From Actinomycetota bacterium (GTDB lineage: Bacteria; Actinomycetota; UBA4738; G016210805), in NCBI GenBank assembly GCA_016210805.1, contig JACQTL010000192.1, positions 1 through 10,583 on the forward strand: 10,583 nt of DNA, read 5' to 3'. Position numbers and translations under genes: made by a program. Below the pieces are notes generated by a model that did not search any database, was not told the origin of the DNA, and saw only the letters and a list, made by a program, of their open reading frames with translations. How positions within the stretch are numbered: position 1 is the stretch's first letter; every line of letters begins with the position of its first letter. Of the stretch, positions 1-6,006 are shown in pieces.

Positions 1-567
1 CCGTACAACCGGCCCGCCGCCTACCTAGACAAGCGCGAGCGGAGCCTACTGGTCGTGGACCTCGTCGCCCGGCACGCGCGGCCGGAGGACCGGATCCTCG
101 AGATCGGGTGCGGGGTGGGCCGCACCCTGGAGCATCTCAGGATGGCCGGGTTCACGCGGCTGCTTGGCAACGAGATCAGCGAGGAGGCCCTGGGGCTCCT
201 CCCGGAGGCCTACCCCGAGCTGGGGGCGGTCGTCGAGCTGCTCCCCGGGCCGATCGAGGAGGTGGCCCGCGGCCTCCCCGACCGTCACGCCGACGTCGTG
301 CTCACCGTCGAGGTCCTGGCCCACGTCCACGACGACGCGGCCTGGGTCCTGGAGGAGGTGGCCCGGGTGGCCGGGTGGCTGCTCGTCGTGATCGAGGACG
401 AGGTGTCGCTCAGGTGGCGGACGTTCCCCCGGAACTACCGGCGGGTCTTCGAGGACCTGGGCTTCCGGCAGGTCGAGGAGATGGACCTCGCCGAGGCCCC
501 CGGCTTCGGCCGGGGAGTGGTCGCCAGGATCCTGGTTCGCGCTGGGGCAACCGGCCGGAACGCCTAG
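1..567 (+). CDS. Class I SAM-dependent methyltransferase (5' truncated)
   Basis: Frame 1 is open from the first base of the window to a TAG at 565-567, giving 188 visible residues; the true start lies upstream. The class I methyltransferase motif I (ILEIGCGVGRTL, residues about 32-43) is clear: an acidic-ended beta strand followed by the Gly-rich SAM loop. An internal GTG at 55 could be mistaken for the start, but the frame upstream of it (YNRPAAYLDKRE) reads as normal protein and is followed smoothly by the pre-motif-I helix. A later segment (DVVLTVEVLAHVHDDA, about residues 97-112) resembles the motif IV/post-motif region of ubiE/Methyltransf_11-type enzymes. The substrate cannot be told from the sequence. 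It lies 35 bp upstream of an MFS gene on the same strand. Confidence 0.85.
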   Translation, partial: PYNRPAAYLDKRERSLLVVDLVARHARPEDRILEIGCGVGRTLEHLRMAGFTRLLGNEISEEALGLLPEAYPELGAVVELLPGPIEEVARGLPDRHADVVLTVEVLAHVHDDAAWVLEEVARVAGWLLVVIEDEVSLRWRTFPRNYRRVFEDLGFRQVEEMDLAEAPGFGRGVVARILVRAGATGRNA

Positions 568-587
568 AAAATCCCGGCGAGGGTCCA

Positions 588-593
588 TAGGCT
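588..593 (+). promoter_or_regulatory. Candidate -10 element for the MFS gene (near-leaderless)
   Basis: TAGGCT fits the TANNNT -10 pattern. It is 9 nt upstream of the GTG start at 603, so the transcript would begin only about 2-3 nt before the start codon. No clear Shine-Dalgarno sequence and no convincing -35 is seen. The same arrangement recurs before other genes in this window, which supports the reading. Confidence 0.4.
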
Positions 594-602
594 ACGTCCC
601 GG

Positions 603-1877
603 GTGGACCTCCTCCGTCGGCGCGACCTCCAGCTGGTCCTGGGCGCAGTGGCCCTGTCGTCCATGGGCGACTACTTCGCCTACATCCCCCTGGCCCTCCG
701 GCTCCACGACTCCACCGGGTCGGGATGGGCCATCTCCGGCCTCCTGCTCGTCGCCCTGATCCCGCTGGTCGCGTTCGCGCCACTGGCCGGCTGGCTGGTG
801 GACCGCTACGAGACCGTCCGGGTCCTGGCCGTGGCCTCCGCGGCCCAGGCCGCGCTGGCCGTCGGGCTGGCCTTCGCCCACGACATCTGGCTGATCTACG
901 CGCTGTTCTTCCTCCTGGGGATCGGCGTCGCGGTGACCCAGCCCGCCGTGTTCGCCCTGGTCCCCAGGATCGTCGGCGAGGAACGGGTCGGCGAGGCGAA
1001 CGGCTTCGTCGAGATGGCCCGGTGGGCCGGGGCGGCCATCGGGCCGGCCGCGGGGGGGACGCTGGCCGGGTTCATCGGGACCCGGGCGGTGCTCCTGGGG
1101 GACGCCGTGACGTTCCTGGCGGTGGTCGCCGCGGCCGTGCTGCTCACCGTCCGCCGGCCCCCGCAGCCGGCCGAGGAGGGCGGGCCGCGCGAGCGGGCCA
1201 GGGACGGGTTCGCGTTCCTGGGACGGGACCCCCTCCTCCTGCTGGTCGTGGCGGGGATAACCGCGATCGTGGTGTTCGCGGCGATCGACAACGTGGCCGA
1301 GGTGTTCTTCGCCAAGGACGTGCTCGGAGCGGGCGACGCCGGGTACGGCGCCCTGGTCACCGCGTGGACGGTGGGCATGGTGGTGGGGACCGTGGGCATC
1401 GGTCGGCGCATCTCCCCTGGGCGACTGGTCACGGGCCTGATCGGTTCGGAGGCGGTGACCGGCGCGGCCGTGGCCCTGACCGCGGCGGTGGCCCTGTTCG
1501 TCCCCGGGCTGATCGGTTTCTTCGTGGGGGGCGTGGGCAATGGCGTGGTCCTGGTGGCCATGCGGACCCTGATCCACCACCGGGTCCCGGACCGGCTCAG
1601 GGGGCGGGTGTTCGCCGCGTACTACGGGCTGGTCAGCGGGGCCCAGATCGTGGCGTACGGCGGCGGCGGCGCCCTCCTGGAGTGGGTCGGGGCGCGCGGA
1701 TCGCTCCTCGTCGCCGGGCTGGCCTCGCTCGTGGTCGCGGCCGCCACTCTGATCGCCTACGTGCGGCTGCCCGCCGAGCAGCGCGCGGTCCGGCCGAGGG
1801 TCGGCGCGGCGGACGGATCCGTCGGGCCGGGGCCGATGGCCGGCGAGGCCGTTCCCGGCCCCGAGGGCTCGCCCTAG
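603..1877 (+). CDS. MFS transporter, DHA3-like drug/metabolite exporter family
   Basis: This 424-residue protein has about 12 hydrophobic segments and the MFS loop 2-3 signature GxxxDR (GWLVDR, residues 63-68, followed by R73). A second family hallmark is RLRGRVFAAYYG in the loop after the tenth helix region, typical of the DHA3/EntS-MefA-like branch. It should sit in the cytoplasmic membrane and export a small molecule by proton antiport; the substrate is unknown. A hydrophilic Pro/Arg/Glu-rich linker (around residues 182-200) separates the two six-helix halves, and the C-terminus is a Gly/Pro-rich cytoplasmic tail. The GTG start at 603 is chosen because the first helix begins soon after it and a -10 element lies just upstream. 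It ends at TAG 1875-1877 and converges on the cysO operon. Confidence 0.85.
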   Translation: MDLLRRRDLQLVLGAVALSSMGDYFAYIPLALRLHDSTGSGWAISGLLLVALIPLVAFAPLAGWLVDRYETVRVLAVASAAQAALAVGLAFAHDIWLIYALFFLLGIGVAVTQPAVFALVPRIVGEERVGEANGFVEMARWAGAAIGPAAGGTLAGFIGTRAVLLGDAVTFLAVVAAAVLLTVRRPPQPAEEGGPRERARDGFAFLGRDPLLLLVVAGITAIVVFAAIDNVAEVFFAKDVLGAGDAGYGALVTAWTVGMVVGTVGIGRRISPGRLVTGLIGSEAVTGAAVALTAAVALFVPGLIGFFVGGVGNGVVLVAMRTLIHHRVPDRLRGRVFAAYYGLVSGAQIVAYGGGGALLEWVGARGSLLVAGLASLVVAAATLIAYVRLPAEQRAVRPRVGAADGSVGPGPMAGEAVPGPEGSP

Positions 1878-1922
1878 GGCCGCGCTTGCCGGCTGCCATC
1901 TGCACGAACGAGTCAACTTCGA

Positions 1923-2038
1923 GCCGGTGGCCGGCGAGCGCGGCCCGACAGGCCGCGAAGCGGACTGTCGGAAAGGGGCGGAAGGGCGCGCCGAAGGCGC
2001 ACCAGATCCGGGGGTGGCAGGGGGCGGAGCCCCCTGCC
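1923..2038. repeat. Array of four tandem triloop hairpins in a convergent gap
   Basis: The 163-bp gap between the MFS gene and cysO contains four consecutive perfect or near-perfect inverted repeats, each closing on a three-base loop. They are: 1923-1935 (GCCGG/CCGGC, loop TGG); 1945-1971 (7 bp CCGACAG/CTGTCGG, a G-A mismatch, then 4 bp CCGC/GCGG, loop GAA); 1988-2000 (GCGCC/GGCGC, loop GAA); and 2016-2038 (10 bp GGCAGGGGGC/GCCCCCTGCC, loop GGA). The regularity suggests a REP-like intergenic element or a structured bidirectional terminator. Whether it is repeated elsewhere in the genome cannot be seen here. Confidence 0.6.
2016..2038. terminator. Strong bidirectional terminator-like hairpin
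   Basis: A perfect 10-bp GC stem with a GGA loop lies two bases beyond the cysO stop codon (2041-2043) and downstream of the convergent MFS gene. It has no T-tract on either strand, as is common for terminator hairpins in GC-rich actinobacteria. It probably ends or stabilises transcripts from both sides. Confidence 0.55.
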
Positions 2039-2040
2039 GG

Positions 2041-2328
2041 CTAGGACGAGCCGGAGCCGCCGGCCACGGCCGGGAGGATGGCGACGGTGTCCCCGTCGCC
2101 GACCTCGGTCTCCAGCGCGCCGAGGTACCGGGCGTCCTCGTCGTTCACGTAGACGTTCACGAACCGGTGAAGCCCGCCCTCCGGGGTCACGATCCTCTCG
2201 GTGACCCCGGGGTACCGGGACTCGAGGTCCGCGAGCAGCTCGCGGAGCGTGCCCCCCTCCGCCTCGACCTGCGCCTGCCCCCCGACGTGCCCGCGCAGGA
2301 GCGTGGGGACCTTGATCCTGACCGGCAC
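2041..2328 (-). CDS. cysO: CysO-like ubiquitin-fold sulfur carrier with C-terminal extension
   Basis: This is a 95-residue MoaD/ThiS-fold protein. The stretch LHRFVNVYVNDEDARYLG (residues 53-70) and the end ILPAVAGG (84-91) match Mycobacterium tuberculosis CysO as I recall it. In that pathway the C-terminal Gly-Gly is adenylated, converted to a thiocarboxylate, and delivers sulfur to O-phosphoserine via CysM; Mec then releases cysteine from the CysO-Cys adduct. Here the protein does not end at Gly-Gly but continues Ser-Gly-Ser-Ser, so four residues must be removed for this chemistry. The GTG at 2328 is chosen as the start because it begins the MPVRIKVPTLL strand and lies 2 nt after the E1 stop, with a G-rich ribosome-binding stretch. 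It contains no cysteine. It is the last gene of the selD-mec-E1-cysO operon. MoaD or ThiS are less likely, given the CysO-like sequence and the neighbouring mec. Confidence 0.9.
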   Translation of the reverse strand: MPVRIKVPTLLRGHVGGQAQVEAEGGTLRELLADLESRYPGVTERIVTPEGGLHRFVNVYVNDEDARYLGALETEVGDGDTVAILPAVAGGSGSS

Positions 2329-2330
2329 GC

Positions 2331-3200
2331 TCAGTCCCCCACCGTCGTGGCCACACCGTGCTCGGCCTCGGTCGGGACCTGGCCGGGGGCGATCCCGCAG
2401 AACGCGTCGTAGTCGATCAGCTCGGTGATCGACGGCTCCTTGCCGCACACCGGGCACTCCGCGTCCCACCGGATCTTCACCGTGGTGAACTCCATGTCCA
2501 GCGCGTCGAAGATCAAAAGGCGCCCGACCAGCGGGTTCCCGATGCCGGTGATCACCTTGATGGCCTCGGTGGCCTGGATCGACCCGACGATGCCGGGGAG
2601 CACCCCGAAAACCCCTCCCTCGGCGCACGACGGCACCGTGCCGGGCGGCGGGGGGTGCGGGAACAGGCAGCGGTAGCACGGCGTCTCCGGCCCCGGCATG
2701 AACACGGTGGCCTGCCCGTCGAACTGGTAGATCGAGCCGTGCACGAGGGGCTTCCCGAGCATCTGGGTCGCGTCGTTGGCCAGGTAGCGGACCGGGAAGT
2801 TGTCGCTGCCGTCCACGATCACGTCGTACCCGCCGAGGAGGTCCATGGCGTTCGCGGAGGTGAGCACGGTGTCGTGCCCGACGATCTCGATCCCCGGGTT
2901 CAGGGCCGACAGCCGGTCGACGGCGGACTCCACCTTGGGCCGCCCCACGTCGGCGGTCGTGTGGAGGATCTGCCGCTGGAGGTTGGTGAGGTCCACCCGG
3001 TCGAAGTCCACGATGCCGAGCTTCCCCACGCCCGCGGCGGCCAGGTACATGGCCACCGGCGAGCCCAGCCCCCCGGCCCCGATGCACAGCACGCTCGAGT
3101 CGAGCAGCCTCCGTTGCCCCTTCCCGCCGATCATCGGCAGGATGATGTGGCGCGCGTACCGGACGACCTCTTCCTCCGTGAACCTCGGTGCCTCGCTCAT
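2331..3200 (-). CDS. moeB: MoeB/ThiF/MoeZ-type E1-like adenylyltransferase (no rhodanese domain)
   Basis: This 289-residue E1-superfamily enzyme should adenylate the C-terminus of the CysO partner encoded immediately downstream. Visible features are the ATP-binding Gly-rich loop GAGGLG (41-46), the nucleotide/Mg region with D65 and the N73-R76 segment NLQR, DGSDNF (130-135), and two zinc-binding pairs, CYRC (175-178) and CPVC (249-252). Cys192 lies in SCAEGGVFG, the position of the conserved MoeB/ThiF cysteine. The protein stops soon after the zinc region. The M. tuberculosis partner of CysO, MoeZ, is about 100 residues longer and carries a C-terminal rhodanese domain that hands over sulfur; that domain is missing here, so sulfur must come from another protein or directly from sulfide. 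Its ATG overlaps the mec stop as ATGA (3200-3197), implying translational coupling. The symbol reflects family, not a proven role in molybdopterin synthesis. Confidence 0.9.
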   Translation of the reverse strand: MSEAPRFTEEEVVRYARHIILPMIGGKGQRRLLDSSVLCIGAGGLGSPVAMYLAAAGVGKLGIVDFDRVDLTNLQRQILHTTADVGRPKVESAVDRLSALNPGIEIVGHDTVLTSANAMDLLGGYDVIVDGSDNFPVRYLANDATQMLGKPLVHGSIYQFDGQATVFMPGPETPCYRCLFPHPPPPGTVPSCAEGGVFGVLPGIVGSIQATEAIKVITGIGNPLVGRLLIFDALDMEFTTVKIRWDAECPVCGKEPSITELIDYDAFCGIAPGQVPTEAEHGVATTVGD

Positions 3201-3595
3201 CCCACCCTCACGTCCTCCTCGGTCACTTCGTGATCAAGGATACGGAACCCACGGATAACGGGGCCGTCCGGGTCGGCCAGGGAGACGATCAGGTACGCGG
3301 CCTCGGGGTAGAAGGCCAGCCGCCGGTCGGTCGGCGAGGGGTACGCATCGGTCTGGGTGTGGGAGTGGTAGATCGCGAACAGGTCCCACCCCTGCTCGTC
3401 CATCTCGTCGAACGCCCTGAGCTGCTCCTTCGGGTCGAGCCGGAATGTGACCGGGCTCTGGTCCGCGTTCCGCATGCGGATCAGGCGCACCGGCACCCCC
3501 TCCTTCGCGGCGATCAGCCCGCAGGCCTCGTTGGGTCGCTCCTGCCTGGCGTGCTCCACGATCTCGTCGGCGAAGGAGCGGGGGAGCTCGATCAT
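3197..3595 (-). CDS. mec: Mec-like JAMM/MPN+ zinc peptidase
   Basis: This 132-residue single-domain JAMM metallopeptidase has the complete catalytic set: Glu23 in NEACGL, then HSHTQTDAYPSPTD (77-90), which is H-x-H-x7-S-x-x-D. It strongly resembles M. tuberculosis Mec (Rv1334), whose motif is nearly the same, and which hydrolyses the CysO-cysteine adduct to free cysteine. Related bacterial JAMM enzymes (QbsD, HcyD) instead trim extra residues from sulfur-carrier C-termini. With a carrier ending GG-SGSS two genes away, this enzyme may do both jobs; that is inference. Upstream, selD ends 21 nt away; downstream, the stop overlaps the E1 start by 4 nt. The ATG at 3595 begins a normal N-terminal helix, though its ribosome-binding site is only weakly purine-rich. 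It should act in the cytoplasm. Confidence 0.9.
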   Translation of the reverse strand: MIELPRSFADEIVEHARQERPNEACGLIAAKEGVPVRLIRMRNADQSPVTFRLDPKEQLRAFDEMDEQGWDLFAIYHSHTQTDAYPSPTDRRLAFYPEAAYLIVSLADPDGPVIRGFRILDHEVTEEDVRVG

Positions 3596-3616
3596 GGGGC
3601 CCCGGATCCCATCCCG

Positions 3617-4672
3617 CTATCCCGCCACACGGCCGGTCACGGCGATCCGCCCCCGGGGACCCGCCTCCGTGACCCCCACCTCGCGCCACCCGACCCCACG
3701 CGCGTCCAGGGCGGCGACCATGCGCTCCCCGTCGGTGGCCGCGATCAAGAGCCCCCCGGAGGTCTGGGCGTCGGCCAGCACGATCTGCTCGGGCTCGGTC
3801 AGCTCCCCCCAGTCCACCCACTCCGACACGAAGGCGTGGTTCCGCCGGGTCCCGCCGGGAACCACGCCCGCCCGGGCCAGGTCGAGCGATCCGGGGAGGA
3901 GCCCCGGCCCGTCGGCGGCCACCCGCCCGGCCAAGTCGGATGCATGGAGCATCGACCGGAGGTGGCCCAGCAGCCCGTAGCCGGTCACGTCGGTCACGGC
4001 CTCGGCGCCTCCCTCCGCCGCCGCCTCCGCGGCGGCCCGGTTCAGCGTGGTCATGGTCTCCACGGCCAGCGCGACCTGCTCGTCGGTGGCCCGGCCCCGC
4101 TTGATCGCCGTCGACACGAGGCCCAGGCCGAGCGGCTTGGTGAGGTAGAGGCGGGCCCCGGGGGGAGCCGTGGAGTTCCTGGTCATCCGGTCGAGCTCCA
4201 CGAGCCCCGTGACGGCCATCCCGTACTTGGGCTCCCGGTCGTCGACCGTGTGGCCGCCCAGGATCATGGCCCCGGCCTCCGCGGCCACGGCGGCCCCTCC
4301 CTCCAGCACCCGGGAGAGATGCTCGAGGGGGAGGTCGTCCACCGGCCACCCGACCAGGTTCAGGGCCCACAGCGGACGCCCACCCATCGCGTACACGTCG
4401 CTGAACGCGTTGGCACCCGCGATCCGGCCCCAGTCGAACGGGTCGTCCACGATGGGCGTGAAGAAGTCCACCGTGAGCACGAGCCCACGCCGGTCGTCGC
4501 CGGGCAGGCGGATCACGGCGGCATCGTCACCGGTCTCCTCGGAGACCAGCACCTCCTCCGGCCGGGCCGGGGAGCCGAGGCGGCCCAGGACCTGGGCCAG
4601 ATCGCTCGGACCGAGCTTGCAGGCTCAGCCGGCCCCGTGGCTGAACCTGGTCAGCCGAACCTCTTCGCGCAT
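3617..4672 (-). CDS. selD: Selenophosphate synthetase (selenide, water dikinase) with in-frame TGA as Sec16
   Basis: SelD makes selenophosphate from selenide and ATP, the selenium donor for Sec-tRNA and selenouridine. The body is unmistakable: ETGDDAA (46-52), TVDFFTPIVDDPFDWGRIAG (68-87) with FSDVYAMGG to residue 98, and LGGHTVDD (138-145). Read from the GTG at 4552 the protein would lack the catalytic N-terminus. Extending the frame upstream gives MREEVRLTRFSHGAG, TGA, ACKLGPSDL from an ATG at 4672. This matches the SelD N-terminus (HGAG-C/U-x-C-K) exactly, with TGA at the catalytic Cys/Sec position, then Cys18 and the essential Lys19. The full product would be 351 residues including Sec, the usual family length. 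A TATCCT -10 lies 6 nt before the ATG, suggesting a leaderless mRNA. It is the first gene of the selD-mec-E1-cysO operon. The alternatives, a nonsense mutation or sequencing error at precisely this codon, are much less likely. Confidence 0.92.
4582..4616 (-). promoter_or_regulatory. Candidate bacterial SECIS: two GUC-loop hairpins after the Sec codon
   Basis: In the selD mRNA two hairpins follow the UGA. The first (4616-4604) has a 5-bp stem GCUCG/CGAGC and loop GUC, its loop starting 14 nt after UGA. The second (4598-4582) has a perfect 7-bp stem GGCCCAG/CUGGGCC, also with loop GUC, its loop starting 34 nt after UGA. Bacterial SECIS elements are described as a stem with a short apical loop having G in its first two positions, about 16-37 nt after UGA; the second hairpin fits, and the first is borderline. 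Both lie inside coding sequence, as expected for bacteria. Confidence 0.6.
4625..4627 (-). other. Selenocysteine codon (TGA) of selD
   Basis: The plus-strand TCA at 4625-4627 is an in-frame TGA, codon 16 counting from the ATG at 4672. It replaces the catalytic cysteine that E. coli SelD has at position 17 in GAGCGCK; here the context is GAG-U-ACK. No other in-frame stop occurs between 4672 and the terminal TAG at 3619-3617. Confidence 0.88.
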
Positions 4673-4678
4673 GGCCCG

Positions 4679-4684
4679 AGGATA
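4679..4684 (-). promoter_or_regulatory. Candidate -10 element for a leaderless selD transcript
   Basis: On the minus strand TATCCT is followed by six bases and then the ATG at 4672, placing the expected transcription start at or next to the A of ATG. No Shine-Dalgarno sequence is present between them. No good -35 is seen. The position also supports the Sec-containing extended start of selD. Confidence 0.5.
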
Positions 4685-4742
4685 CGACCGCCGGCGTGGG
4701 ATCCGCGGCCGCCGGGACGGGCCGGAGATCTGGGCGCGAGGC

Positions 4743-5282
4743 CTAGAGGTCGAGGGCGGCCCGGAGGCGGGTGAAGACGTCCTCCGGGGTGCCCAGGGCA
4801 TCCACGACGACGAGCCGGCCCTCGTAGTGGGCCCGGAGCGCGGGGGCGTCGGCCTCGTACTCGGCCAGCCTCCGCAGGAACACCTCGGGGGTGTCGTCGA
4901 TCCGGCCCTCGGTGGCCGAGCGGAGCTCCATCCGCTCCGTGAGGGTCCGGGGGTCGACTGCGAGCTCCACCGCGACGTCCAGGTCCATCCCGTACCGGGC
5001 CAGGAGCTCGTCCAGCCTGCGAGCCTGCTCGACGCTCCTGGGGTAGCCGTCCAGGACGAACCCCTCCCCCAGACGCGGCTCCAGGACGGCCTCCACCACG
5101 GGATCGGGCACCTTCTCCCCGGCCGAGACCAGGCCGGCCACCCCGTGCGGGTCGCCCTCCTCGATCGAGCGGCGCAGGAGGTAGCCGGAGGACAGGTGGG
5201 GGACCCCCATGGCCTCGGCCAGCCAGGGCCCCTGGGTCCCCTTGCCGGAGGCCGGCGGTCCCATCAGCACCACCCGTTTCAC
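4743..5282 (-). CDS. adk: Adenylate kinase family nucleoside monophosphate kinase (short LID form)
   Basis: This 179-residue P-loop kinase should interconvert AMP + ATP and 2 ADP. The Walker A loop is GPPASGKGTQ (8-17), the NMP-binding segment is SSGYLLR (31-37), DGYPRS (78-83) is the adenylate kinase DGFPRT motif, and R121 with GRIDD (126-130) supplies the catalytic arginines around a short lid without a zinc knuckle. In most adenylate kinases the NMP motif reads STGDLLR; here the Asp is Tyr, so specificity may be altered. The GTG start at 5282 is chosen because it directly precedes the first beta strand (KRVVLMGPP) and lies 6 nt after a -10 element. It is not in the usual secY-adk-map ribosomal-protein context, so it may be a second copy or a relocated gene; the rest of the genome would decide. 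Confidence 0.85.
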   Translation of the reverse strand: MKRVVLMGPPASGKGTQGPWLAEAMGVPHLSSGYLLRRSIEEGDPHGVAGLVSAGEKVPDPVVEAVLEPRLGEGFVLDGYPRSVEQARRLDELLARYGMDLDVAVELAVDPRTLTERMELRSATEGRIDDTPEVFLRRLAEYEADAPALRAHYEGRLVVVDALGTPEDVFTRLRAALDL

Positions 5283-5288
5283 CCGGGC

Positions 5289-5318
5289 ACGGTAGGGCCG
5301 CGACCGACGGAGGGTCAA
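5289..5318 (-). promoter_or_regulatory. Promoter of adk (TTGACC - 18 bp - TACCGT), leaderless
   Basis: On the minus strand TTGACC (5318-5313) is followed after 18 bp by TACCGT (5294-5289), a good match to the housekeeping sigma-70 type. Six bases later comes the GTG start at 5282, so the transcript would start at or beside the start codon. This is the best-formed promoter in the window. Confidence 0.6.
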
Positions 5319-5335
5319 GGACGCTCGCCCCCGGG

Positions 5336-5998
5336 CTACCGGGCCAGGGAGAGGACCAGGCCCGCCTGCCCCAGGTGGTAGAGGACCATGACCGCGACAC
5401 GGCCGCCGCTCCCCAGGCGGACGAACCGGTTCCAGGCCAGGAGCCCGTCCGACGCGACGAACAGCAGGGCCCCGGCCGCCGCGGCCAGGGCGGCCCGGGT
5501 CGGGAAGCCCGGCCGGCCCATCGTGGCCACCGCCGAGGCGGCCATCAGCGAGATGGCCACCGCGTACACCGCGATGGGGGGCACGAAGGAGCGCCCCACC
5601 TCCGTGGCCAGCGAGCGCCGGACGGCCGCCACCACGCTCCCCCCGACGGCGCCGAAGACCACCAGCCCGGGGAGGAACACCTCCCATGGCGGTGGCGTGG
5701 CGTTGAACGCGGCGACGTAGCAGAGGTGGGCGAGGAGGAACGCGCCCAGCCCGGCCAGGAACCGGTCGCGCTGCGGGAGGAGGAGCACGTCCCCGGCCAG
5801 CGACGCCGCCAGCGCGCCGAGGGTCCACCCCCACTGCCAGGTGACCGCCTCCCCCCGGAAGGCGGCGGCCGCGGCGATCAGCACGAGCACCGTGGCCGGC
5901 TTGGCCACGGCCTCCAGGCGCCGGCTCCCCCGGGACACGGCCACCCAGTCGGCCGCGGCGGGGATCGCCGCCAGGGCCACCAGGACCTCTCCGAGCAT
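5336..5998 (-). CDS. YhhN/TMEM86-family integral membrane protein (lysoplasmalogenase-like)
   Basis: This 220-residue protein has about eight hydrophobic helices. It carries the family's scattered polar signature residues: Lys33-Pro34 in the second helix region, GD (69-70) followed by LLLPQRDRFLAGLGAFLLAH with His91, FVPPIAVYAVAISLM (138-152), LFVASDGLLAWNRF (179-192) with the Ser-Asp pair, and YHLGQ (207-211) at the end. In animals TMEM86 members hydrolyse the vinyl-ether bond of lysoplasmalogens, and bacterial YhhN members are assumed to act similarly; substrate and role here are unproven. The ATG at 5998 gives the expected length and is preceded by a TAGCAT -10. It lies 28 nt downstream of the lipoprotein gene and 53 nt upstream of adk, both on the same strand. 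Confidence 0.8.
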   Translation of the reverse strand: MLGEVLVALAAIPAAADWVAVSRGSRRLEAVAKPATVLVLIAAAAAFRGEAVTWQWGWTLGALAASLAGDVLLLPQRDRFLAGLGAFLLAHLCYVAAFNATPPPWEVFLPGLVVFGAVGGSVVAAVRRSLATEVGRSFVPPIAVYAVAISLMAASAVATMGRPGFPTRAALAAAAGALLFVASDGLLAWNRFVRLGSGGRVAVMVLYHLGQAGLVLSLAR

Positions 5999-6006
5999 CG
6001 CGACCG

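Noticed and set aside
564..1916. Minus-strand open frame of about 450 codons opposite the MFS gene
   Set aside because: Its translation is Gly/Arg/Asp/His-rich without hydrophobic cores, while the plus strand gives a complete 12-helix transporter.
1878..2040. A small coding gene in the MFS-cysO gap
   Set aside because: Frames there are short or continuations of neighbouring shadows, no ribosome-binding site is seen, and the sequence is dominated by inverted repeats.
4625..4627. The TGA read as a genuine stop, making selD a truncated or broken gene starting at GTG 4552
   Set aside because: The sequence upstream of the TGA encodes the conserved SelD N-terminus in the same frame, and the TGA hits exactly the Cys/Sec residue. 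No ribosome-binding site supports the GTG at 4552, and the truncated product would lack the essential Lys.
3188..4774. Long plus-strand open frame (about 528 codons) antisense to mec and selD
   Set aside because: It is rich in Pro, Gly, Arg and His with no domain, and is opposite to well-supported genes. In GC-rich DNA such antisense frames stay open by codon bias.
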